Positions 24,259 to 32,917 of a stretch of DNA of 64,000 bases are shown here, in pieces. A program made the position numbers and the translations under genes. The stretch's first letter is position 1. Each line of letters starts with the position of its first letter. Origin of the DNA: Phlyctochytrium arcticum (lineage: Eukaryota > Chytridiomycota > Chytridiomycetes > Chytridiales > Chytridiaceae); the NCBI GenBank assembly GCA_025602905.1, contig JAHLKI010000004.1, forward strand, positions 186,001-250,000, in the 5' to 3' direction. The notes beneath the pieces are model-generated. The model saw only the letters and a program-made list of their open reading frames with translations. It ran no database searches and had not been told where the DNA came from.

Positions 24259-25552
24259 TCAAGCCGCAATAGAATCCTCTTCTTCGTCATTGCTGCCATC
24301 CAATTGGACAATGGGCGCGATGATATACTCGGCAAATTCAATGTCCTTTTCGTTGATATTGATCATAAACTGGAAAAAAAAAGATAAATTTGATGCAACC
24401 AGTTGTTGTGGGAGTTGACATTTACCTGCATGTTCAGAAAACCTTCTGCATTGATTCGCAAGCAAGTTCGGCTCGATAGGCTCAGAGCCTTCTGACACAT
24501 TTGCAATAAGGCGTGCTGGTAGTTCCATCTTGAGGCCGTCGCACATTGGAATGATTCGAGGACATCCGAGTCTTTCGGATAATCGAGTTGGGATTCACCT
24601 GTGAGGGAAGAGGTTGACAATCGAAGGTAGGGATGGGTTGGCGATGTTGTCAAGGTGATATTTTCAGCAGTGGCGTCAAACTCCGCCAAAGCGTCGCGCA
24701 ACCAGTAGGACTAGATGTAGGAGGATAAGCAACTAACTAGAGAATGAGGCATGGAACTGGGCATGACGATCAAACCTTCATGATAATCTTGCTCAACACT
24801 TTAGGCTGGTTAAAAGCAGAGAACATGTCGATGTAGTCTTCGCTGTCAAAGGTTGTCAGTCGGCATTCGGTAATGACACCTCGCTCTTCCAGCCTAAAAT
24901 GCGCGGTCGTAAACAAATCGGTAGAGGACACGACATGGGAGAACGTACATTAGGGACAAATGACCGCCATTCATCGGACATGAAATACGGACTGGGACCA
25001 CAGTTTTTCCACCGGCAATGCCATCATGAAGTTGCACGAACTGGTTTTGGGTCCCATGCCCATCTCCCGTTCCGCCGCGCTTCTTTCCCTCTCCCTCTGC
25101 CGCAGGTCCAATGGCAAACGGCGTGGCACTTGTTCCCCCAAAAATAGCAGCACAATCGATCAAAGTTTGTACATCAATGTTGAAGTGGATGTTATTCTCT
25201 GGCGAGTCTGTGCCTTGATCTGCACTATCATTGTCACTGGCTGGCGGTGATGGAAAGTCAAACTCGCGAAAGTGAATGTGACGCAGTTGCGTTCGAGCCT
25301 GAAGGGATCTAGCATCCTCCACCGTCAAATGAATGCCGCGCTGGGATATCGTGCAGTTTGCTTTCTGTAAGTTTGTGTAAATTTTAGGTTGTTTTCCCAA
25401 GAGAGAGCTATGAACCCAACGTCTTTGAAGGCAATTGCGCGCAGGATGGTTGCCAAAGAGCGCACATTGTCCAGTTTGGCTCTGAATAAAGGTGCTCCTG
25501 CTGTTCCTTCTGGCCCTCCTTGACCTGTAAGCATTCCCGCTACTGATCTCAT
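24259..25552 (-). CDS. RAD1-type subunit of the 9-1-1 DNA-damage clamp
   Basis: Homologue of human RAD1 (S. cerevisiae Rad17), a PCNA-like subunit of the Rad9-Rad1-Hus1 clamp loaded at damaged DNA to activate the checkpoint kinase. Exons from the ATG at 25552 encode FRAKLDNVRSLATILRAIAF, CTISQRGIHLTVEDARSLQA, FNIDVQTLIDCAAIFGG, LEERGVITECRLTTFDSEDY, SYWLRDALAEFDATAENITL, then the signature LDYPKDSDVLESFQC and INAEGFLNMQ. A final exon (FMININEKDIEFAEYIIAPI) ends in an acidic tail at 24259. Length and order of elements match the family. About five introns. Confidence 0.9.
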
Positions 25553-25783
25553 TCGAAAGTTGCTCCACCGTCCACGATGTTTGTTACGGACTTTGGTGGC
25601 TCAGCTGCGGAAGTCTTTAAGCCTGGTCAGCTATTTCACATTTAAATTGGGATGGAGGTGAAAGTATGAGCGGAAGTTGGAGACAGTTTGGTCAATTGAG
25701 CTGGGAATAAAAATATCATATATAGGGGGATGAGAAAAAAAGTAGAGCATAAAACTTCCAAGTCCCGCAATCTCGACAAGGCA

Positions 25784-26230
25784 CTATTTGACAACCTTCA
25801 GAGTGATGTTTGGCCTTAAGAATTGTTTCGCCATAGGCTTTCTCAACCTGTCTGTGGGCTCACATTTGCATTTTTGGGTTGAAGGGCAAGCGCTTTTAGT
25901 AGGAAAGTCAAAATCCTGCTGCTGGACTTGGCGACCTGCGAGGCCTGTCAGACGCGCGGCACAGTCATCTTGAGAGCAGGTTCCAAACGGATTCCACAGC
26001 GCCCGATACGCACCAGACGCACCGAAACCAACCAAAGGAGCGGATGAATAACAGTTTCTTCGAGATTGAGACTGAGTGTGCTGAGGGCTACCCCAAGTTT
26101 GCGGCAGAGATGAGTCGGCCGGCAACTTCCGGAACGTGCACTTTCCCACGCCCAACTGGAAATCCTCCAACTCCTCCAACTCCTCCTCGTCCCTCCACTT
26201 TTCCTCGTCTCTCCACTCGTCCTCGTCGCT
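25784..26230 (-). CDS. Hypothetical protein with acidic N-terminus and cysteine-containing C-terminus
   Basis: An ATG-started frame opposite the 5' part of the EsV-1-7-like gene. It begins MSDEDEWRDEEKWRDEEE, continues with a polar middle and ends with a Cys/Lys-containing region (PSTQKCKCEPTDRLRKPMAK). Its 5' end lies in a pyrimidine-rich, partly tandem-duplicated sequence. It overlaps the leader of the plus-strand gene, so at most one of the two is coding there. No family recognised. Confidence 0.25.
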   Translation of the reverse strand, partial: SDEDEWRDEEKWRDEEELEELEDFQLGVGKCTFRKLPADSSLPQTWGSPQHTQSQSRRNCYSSAPLVGFGASGAYRALWNPFGTCSQDDCAARLTGLAGRQVQQQDFDFPTKSACPSTQKCKCEPTDRLRKPMAKQFLRPNITLKVVK

Positions 26231-26330
26231 CATTACAAGACCAGTTCTACTCCCACATCGCCTTCCTCGTCCTTCCACTCTTCCTCGTCGCTCATCACAA
26301 CACCTGATCTACTCCGACATCGCCTTCGCC
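26165..26330. repeat. Pyrimidine-rich region with an imperfect tandem duplication
   Basis: CCTC/CGTC-rich sequence containing two versions of a roughly 45-nt unit, from CCTCGTCGCTCATTACAAGA near 26220 and from CCTCGTCGCTCATCACAACA near 26284, each ending CATCGCCTTC. It forms the low-complexity Ser-rich leader of the cysteine-repeat gene. Confidence 0.6.
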
Positions 26331-26387
26331 AGCTTCTCCACTTTGCCCCGAGCAGCCAAGACCGGCAAGACCTCCAGTAACCGCCAT

Positions 26388-26975
26388 TGTCCGTGTCCGA
26401 AGCGTAGTCCAACTTCCTTTGGCTTGCCCGGAACGAAGCGAAGGATTTGGTGCTTGGAATGCCCCGACAAACCTGCCAATGCCGAGAATGTCGTCGCCGC
26501 CAGATGTCCGTATCCGAAGCGTAGTCAACCTCACTTTGGCTTGCCCGGAACGAAGGATGCGATGTGGTGCTTCAAATGCCCCGACAAACCTGCCAATGCC
26601 GAGAACGTCGTCACCGCCAGATGTCCGTGTCCGAAGCGGATTCAAGGTCCTTCCTTTGGCCTGCCCGGAGCGACGCGAGGGATTTGGTGCGCTCAATGCC
26701 CCGACAAACCAGCCCATGCCGAGAACGTCGTCACCGCCAGATGTCCGTGTCCGAAGCGCAGTCAACCTATCTTTGGCTTGCCCGGAACGAAGCGAGGGAT
26801 GTGGTGAGCTCAATGCCCCGACAAGCCAGCCCATGCCGAGAACGTCGTCAGCCCCAGATGTCCGTGTGCGAAGCGTACTCAACCTTCCTTTGGCCTGCCC
26901 GGAACAAAGCGAGCGGTTTGGTGCGCTCAATGCCCCGACAAGCCTGCCCATGCCGAGAATGTCGTTGACCGCAAC
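26388..26975 (+). repeat. Five tandem 117-120-nt cysteine-motif repeats
   Basis: Units at about 26388-26504, 26505-26621, 26622-26741, 26742-26858 and 26859-26975. They are highly similar at DNA level, and the third has one extra codon. The unit 3'-end sequence also occurs alone at 13200-13225. Confidence 0.85.
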
Positions 26976-27597
26976 GGACTCTGCGTAGTGTGTTTGGCAG
27001 TGAGGTCGAATACGAAATATGACGGCCATTGTTTTCGATGCTACGTGCATACCTTCCCGAACAAGCCGGTCGCACGCAACTACAAGACCAAGGAAAGGGC
27101 CGTAGTTGACAAACTCGAGGAAAGACTGAAGTCACATCCAGCTACGGCCCACCTCGCGCTCCTATTCGACAAGACGCTCAAGGGATGCTCCAAGCGGAGA
27201 CCAGACCTTTTCGTGGAGTGTCTCACGCACGCCGTCTTCATCGAAATCGACGAGGAAAGCTACAAGGGGTATTCCTGTCAGACGCGACCAGGCATCGACA
27301 AACGTTTGGATGCGCTTTGGGATGCCATTCTGCATCGGTGCAAGAACATCCCGGACCGGGATGTGTCTGTTGATCACCTCTTCTACGACGGATATTTTTA
27401 GTCTCTCTCTCTCACTCTTTTCATTTGTTTTTCTTTTCTCTACTTGCTTTAATTATACCCTACTCTTGATCAATTTAATATATACGTACGTTTTTCACAC
27501 TCAGTCGAGATACAGCTTCAAGTTCAATTGAGATCGACATGACACGGAGCCATATAAGGATGAGCCAAGGCTTCTTCCTTCGTGATGCGCTTTTGGG

Positions 27598-28073
27598 GGT
27601 CAGAGAGTGTTTGTTTACTCTTGCTTCTATAATTCTTCGCGCGGATGTCATTGATGCAAGTGGTGTATCGCTGCTAGTCTTGCAGGAACTTCAAACTGAA
27701 CGAGTATGTTCTTACAAAGCCTTCATTTATTATCGTACCCGAATAACATGGGGTCTCTTTCAGGTCGTTTTTGAAGCGCGAGGGGCACGCCGCCTGGGGT
27801 ATGTAGGTTTTATGACGACGATCAATACTACAAATTACTAAAATGCATTCCCATAGAGCTCAGCAACCCAGAGGTGGAGTCAATGTGCACAATATCGTCA
27901 AAGACGCGATGCATGCCAATCCCGAACGTGAATACAAGTTTGAGAAACGGGGTATGCCTTCTTCACTGGGGAGTACATCAGGAGTACATGACTGTAATGG
28001 ATGACACTGACGATCACACGATTTAGCTGTTCCGGATGATGGGGTGCAGAATCCACGGGTCAATTAGAGTGGA
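27598..28073 (+). pseudogene. Inverted partial copy of ERV41
   Basis: Matches the reverse complement of about 10177-10655, the middle of ERV41, with many substitutions and small indels. Intron sequence is retained, so the copy was DNA-mediated. Recognisable pieces are FEARGARRLGYVGFM and the counterpart of VNVHNIVKDAMHANPE. Frames are interrupted and both gene ends are missing. Confidence 0.85.
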
Positions 28074-28430
28074 CACTAATACTCCCCATTATAACGATTC
28101 CTCGCTGGGTTCGCTCCACCAACACCTCGCATCCTTGTCCGTCTATATTTCCAATGAAAGCAGGAGTAACATCTGTTGGATTCTCTTCCAATTGGCTGGA
28201 TGAGCAAGCAGACGTGCAACCGCCTGCACAAGAGCCAGAACAATTTGATGCAGTGTGGCCCCCACAAACGGTATTTGGAGTGACCCTTGGCCTACATTCC
28301 CAGTACTTTTTTACCCCAGATCCCACACAACGATAGTCATATTCCGATCCACACATTATTCCCGCTGTTGATAGACTGGTGCTGACATTATTGTACATAT
28401 AACCTACTTTCCCCCTTACTATAATAGAAT
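28072..28430 (+). pseudogene. Direct partial copy of the PacC 3' end
   Basis: Copy of about 8646-9045 covering the last PacC coding codons (SVGFSSNWLDEQADVQPP .. FTPDPTQR stop) and part of the 3' UTR. About 57 nt are deleted internally near 28140 relative to the source. It abuts the ERV41 piece at a shared GACA. Confidence 0.85.
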
Positions 28431-28580
28431 GAAGTTGTTGCAAAGGATGTTGAAACGAACTGGTGGGAGCAGAGCCGACCTGCGGCGAGGATGAGGATGC
28501 ACGGATAGTATTCTCAGAGTCATTCACTAGATAAAGAAGTTGGTCGGCGTTGAGTAGATAGTTGGTGTGTGTGTTGTTGC
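28430..28580 (-). pseudogene. Inverted partial copy of an internal PacC segment
   Basis: Reverse complement of about 8455-8595 of PacC (encoding the counterpart of SSSSPHVGSAPTSSFQHPLQ), joined tail to tail to the direct PacC piece. Truncated on both sides. Confidence 0.8.
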
Positions 28581-28994
28581 AGGATTTCCGGCAGTGGTAT
28601 GACTCATTGCTCAGTTGTGTAGAGCACTAGATCTCAATGCTTTCTGATTGGAATCCCACAATTCCAGTTCTCAATCATCAACTCAATTGCCCCAACCTTT
28701 TTCATTATGCCAGTCTCACACGTATTGTTGAGAAATTCAACTTCCTTCTTGTCATAAAATTGTGTGTAGAACACGCTCCAAGCTCACTCACAAACGATGG
28801 CTGTGCCACATGCCACATCGCCGAGCCGCCAATTAGTGGTTGTGAGGACCCTGAGGGACCCTGACAAACTGTACTAAGCCACAAAATTTGAGGTTACACC
28901 GAATGTCAATTGGAAATGGACGTGAAATTTTTTTGGATTTTGGAATTGCGACATTGGTCAATAATTTCAACGACTTTCGAGCGGAACACTACAG
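28581..28994. other. Upstream region of NOB1
   Basis: About 410 nt, AT-rich, without a supported gene. It begins where the mosaic duplication fades and ends at the NOB1 start. Confidence 0.5.
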
Positions 28995-30688
28995 ATGGCT
29001 ACAATATCGAATACAGACCAACCGGTCGCAGACTCTGCACCTGTCGTCAAGGACGAAACTGATACCTCGAAAAGCTCTGTACCTACCACAGGAAACCGCA
29101 ACTCCCAAGGCAAAGTGCAAGTCCTCGTATTGGACGCAGCCCCATTGATCAAAGGACAGGCTGTTGCCCATTTGGCAGAGCGATTCGTGACCATCCCCGA
29201 AGTACTCCACGAGATTCGCGATCGTCAGGCCAGAAAAGGACTGGCAGTTCTCCCATTCGAGCTTGAAACCAAAGTGCCCAGTGATGAATCTATGGCCGCG
29301 GTAGTGGCATTTTCAAAGCGCACAGGAGACTTTTCTGTATTGTCGGCAACCGATCTTAAAGTTCTGGCTCTTACGTGGATGATGGAGAAGGAGGTGAAGG
29401 GAACTGTGGAGCATTTGCGAACGGAGCCTGTTGCTCCGCAGGTGGCCAAAGGAAAAGTCGCGAAGGCGGCAAAGACAAAGGATGAGAAGAAGGCGGCGGA
29501 GTCAGAATCCAGCAATCAGGCACCTGCTGCGGTAGAAAGTGAATCTGTAGCTGTAGATGCAACTCCCCAAGCCGACCAGAGTCAGGATGTGGAAATGAAT
29601 GCCTCAACCCTGGAGAAGGATCTGTCAGATTCAACTCCTGCTGCCCCGGAGGAAAATTTGGAACTCTCCTCGGATGAGGACGATGAGGAAGGTCCAACAG
29701 AGGAGGAAATACAAGCAGCCCAACAGCGATTAGCGGAATTATCTCTACAGCACGGGGAGAGCGATGAACAAGATGATGACAATGAATCGGACGATCACGA
29801 AGCATCTGATTGGGAGAATGAGCCTCCTTCTGCTCCTAGCCCGCCATCAGGCTCGTCACCCGCTGCCGAAGAGGAGGAGGACGAAGGCGAATGGCAAACT
29901 GCTACCCGCAACAACAAAAAGTCCCGCGCCGCCCTTGCTGATCTGGGTGACGACGAGGGCTGGATTACTCCCAACAACATCAAACGTGTGAAAGGCCGTC
30001 ATTCGGGCAACCGACGAACAAAGCCCAAGAAGACTGCGCAGGCCTTACCGGTCGCATGTATCACGGCTGATTTTGCCATGCAAAACGTGTTGATACAAAT
30101 GGGTCTGCGTTTGGTGTCGTTGGATGGGATGGCGATTACTCAACTGAGGAACTATGTCTTGCGGTGTCATGCGTGCTACAAGTATGTACATTGTGCTTGT
30201 CCTTGCCAATTCCAGACACATAAACTAATAACCTCCACAGAGTTACCAAAGATATGGACAAGAAATTTTGCCCGTCATGTGGCAACAACACCCTCATTCG
30301 AACATCCGTAGGCGTCGATGCCGAAGGCAACACCACCTACTTTCTGAAAAAGAACTTCCAGTATATTACCCGTGGCAGCAAGGTAAGTCTTCCGTTCATC
30401 GTAGAACTCGACAAATTTGGTTGCTAACATTCTTTTCGGCAGTTTCCCATTCCCACTCCCAAAGGTGGCCGTAACAACAATGATATCCTGCTTCGTGAAG
30501 ATCAGCGGGAATACCAGCGCGCCTACAAGTACGCACAACGCAAAAAGGAAGCTATAGATCCTTTTGACGCGGACTTTGTGCCATTGGAGAATGTCAGCGG
30601 TAATTCACGGAAGGGCGCCATGCCTGTCATTGGAGTTGGACGGAGAAATGTCAATGTTGCAAAGAAGACGCACCAGAAGCGTCGATAG
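28995..30688 (+). CDS. NOB1: NOB1, endonuclease maturing the 3' end of 18S rRNA
   Basis: PIN-domain endonuclease that cleaves 20S pre-rRNA at site D in late cytoplasmic 40S assembly. The PIN domain begins VLVLDAAPLIKG (catalytic Asp), with ERFVTIPEVLHEIRDR and FSVLSATDLKVLALTWMM. A long acidic, low-complexity insertion follows, then DFAMQNVLIQMGLRLVS and the zinc ribbon LRCHACYK..FCPSCGNNTL, split by an intron at about 30183-30240. A second intron at about 30382-30441 precedes FPIPTPKGGR, and the protein ends with a basic tail (KKTHQKRR). Stop at 30686-30688. Domain order and length match the family. Confidence 0.95.
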
Positions 30689-30795
30689 ACAATCCGCATC
30701 ATTGTTAAGCCGGTCTCGTTTTTATTTGTGTATTATGATTGTGCTTTTGTCATCTTATTTATTGTAATTACAAACACGTTCGTATTGTCGCCATT

Positions 30796-32219
30796 TCAAG
30801 ATTGCTTCATTTCATCCACCTTTTGCTTGTACAACTTGCCGGCATCAGTCCAAACGCGAGCCGTCTCACGGTTGCGCAGCTCTAATATACTTGGGAGCAA
30901 GTCATTGCAGAACATCTCACTTGCCTCACGCGGCAAGAGAGTGGGCAAATGGTCAATGGCAATGACATCCAGAGGCGGGCCGTTTCTGTAGTAAAATCAC
31001 ATTAATTGGGGAACGACAATCGAGGTAAACAGCTATTACGTACGGCACATCAACCGTCAAAATGGGGTCATCGAACGTTGTCGCATCATTGTATACTTGT
31101 AACGGGTTGTGGGGATTGGTGGTATCGCAACTCACATCAACCAAAACGCTCAGTGGTCGGTCTGCACGGCCAAGTTGCTCTTTGGTGAGGAATGGAGGAA
31201 TGGGCTTGGAAAGATAGATGCAGTTGACAAAAATATCGTGTTCCGTGATTTCGGTGAAAGGACCGCCCTTGGCGGTTTCTGCCATATCCCACTTGATGAT
31301 ATTTTCCTCGGGAATCCCGGCACGACGAGCCATGTCAACTGCGCCGGTTCCGCACCGCCCCAGAGCACCCATAACCATAACGCGAGGGAGACGTCCGGCT
31401 TTCTTGGCTACTCATTTCCAGTCAGTTAATAAGGCGCTTCACGACTGCTATCAAGGCTAAACCTACCTGCAGCGTCCAGTCGCTCCTTGATCAGCTTGAT
31501 GAGATCATCCTCATGTGCAAATGGCTCTATTGAAGGATACTTTGCGCGACCATTGATTTGCTGGTGACACCACACATCCAAACCCACAGCGGCTCCAGCG
31601 AAACCTGCATAATAGCCAAAAGCAGCAACTCGACGGCCTAAGATCGACATGGACATTGAATATAAACAAACAGGTGTTCTTAGCACGTATGACAGCTGTC
31701 TACACACCTTTATCATCCTGCAAGAACTCCAAGTCGAGAAGTAGTCCATTGCCATTGTCGAATCGACTGAGAACGTCCTTCCACCCGCCCTGCTGCTTGA
31801 AGCAGTGGGCAAACATAATGTGCTTATGGGGCAGAGGTGTCGTATCATTTTCGGGAAGTTCTTTCAGCCCAATCACATAGGCATCAGCAGGCGCGTTCCG
31901 CCAGGTGCCAGACTCCACAATCTTGCATCCAACCCTACAAACGGTTAATGATATGTCCCATCGAAAAAAACGCGGTAAGCAACAAACATACTTGACATAG
32001 TCTTGATCATCAAAGATGCGCTGCTTGCACTTTTCAACAGTGATCTGGAAACCTATCCGGAGTAACGTTAAGGACATTGTCAAAAGAGTGGATTGGAGGC
32101 AGGCTCTTACCTTCTGCGAGCAACTTTTCGCATACAGTTGGGGTCAAGGCAGTCCGACGCTCATTCTTTTTGGTTTCAGCGCGTAGCCAGAGATGGGGTG
32201 CGGATGCTGTTGATGCCAT
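30796..32219 (-). CDS. LYS1: Saccharopine dehydrogenase (NAD+, L-lysine-forming)
   Basis: Last enzyme of the fungal aminoadipate pathway, converting saccharopine to lysine and 2-oxoglutarate. The ATG at 32219 starts [20 protein letters not shown], matching the conserved LRAETK..ERR N-terminus. About six exons follow with [70 protein letters not shown] (Rossmann glycine motif), [26 protein letters not shown] and [18 protein letters not shown], ending VDEMKQS. The C-terminus lacks an obvious peroxisomal tripeptide, unlike some yeast LYS1 proteins. Convergent with NOB1, divergent from the TBC gene. Confidence 0.95.
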
Positions 32220-32917
32220 TGTCAGTCGTGCTAGATTAGGCGCTTCTAGAGAGGGGTTTTCGTTTGGTAGAATCAGGAAATCTGTGAGGGATTCTGAAAG
32301 GAATGCGCAATTTCCGGGAAGCTTGAAATGTTTTGTTGGGCCTTTGGCGATGCGCGCTGATGCGCGGGAGATTGTTTATGATGTGGCTGATGAGTCTTTG
32401 CGCAGTACTTGCGCAGCATTTGAGACTGTCAAAAGCTGCTATACAATGGAGAACTTTTCGGAGGATCTACTGAATGAATAAGCGAAGGGAGCCTGGAGAA
32501 CTGGTCCTTGGTGTCGTTGGTAAAAGGACTCTTGCTATAGGAACAAATGCCAGCTCAAGAAATTACAGCCTTACAGTCATGAGCGGCAATGACATTTATA
32601 GAAGGGGATGCCACGGTTGCCAATTTTGAATGATACATCGAACTTATGATCACCTTTTTTCCATATGCTCATGAAGTGTTTTACCTTCCCGAGTTTGTTT
32701 GTGATTTTGGTGTTCTGACCCAGGTTTTGACATTCCCAGTGACAATTCGCGGCGCGCGTTGGCCGTTGCAGGGAATCTGAAATCCGTTCCTGATATAAAG
32801 AAGATCGGCAACACTACATACGACCACTAGTCCCCAGGCTTTCGCTGTTTAGAATAACGAAACTCGTCTCACGAAATTCCAATAGTGAAACTCAATTACG
32901 AGTCGAACACAAACAAT
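32220..32917. promoter_or_regulatory. Divergent upstream region of LYS1 and the TBC gene
   Basis: About 700 nt between two divergent starts. It contains a single TGAGTC half-match (32391-32396) to the Gcn4-type element TGA(C/G)TCA, about 170 nt upstream of LYS1; one half-site is weak evidence. A plus-strand open stretch at 32224-32481 is not protein-like. No other gene seen. Confidence 0.3.

Larger units (their letters stand above)
26136..27401 (+). pseudogene. EsV-1-7-like cysteine-repeat gene with C-terminal PD-(D/E)XK-like domain; one in-frame TGA
   Basis: A single frame runs from 26136 (no ATG; the frame is open from 26085) to the stop before 27402, broken once by TGA at 26805-26807. Five repeats of 39-40 residues occupy 26388-26975, each with CPCPKR.., FGLPGTKR, W-C-x2-C-PDKPA(N/H)AENVV. 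This resembles the EsV-1-7 repeat named from the Ectocarpus virus and brown algae, with Cys where the canonical form has His. Repeat 2 has Tyr for its second Cys; repeat 4 has TGA at the Cys after Trp. A Cys-pair module (CVVCLAV..HCFRC) follows, then a domain with CSKRRPDLFVE and FIEIDEESY, which fits D..ExD of PD-(D/E)XK nucleases. Such fusions occur in algae and giant viruses. Transfer from such a source is inferred. Function unknown. Confidence 0.7.

Noticed and set aside
26388..26975. CRISPR-like regular repeats
   Set aside because: Units are contiguous without spacers, code for a protein motif in frame, and the genome is eukaryotic.
26295..27050. Long minus-strand frame opposite the cysteine repeats
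   Set aside because: Its periodic sequence is the antisense shadow of the plus-strand repeats; the plus strand has the family motifs.
27598..28580. A retroposed (mRNA-derived) copy of ERV41 and PacC
   Set aside because: Intron and 3' UTR sequence is retained and orientations differ, so a reverse-transcribed origin does not fit.
29371..29805. Minus-strand frame over NOB1
   Set aside because: Shadow of the acidic low-complexity insertion of NOB1.
32077..32481. Plus-strand frame over the LYS1 5' end and promoter
   Set aside because: Overlaps LYS1 exon 1 in antisense and is not protein-like.
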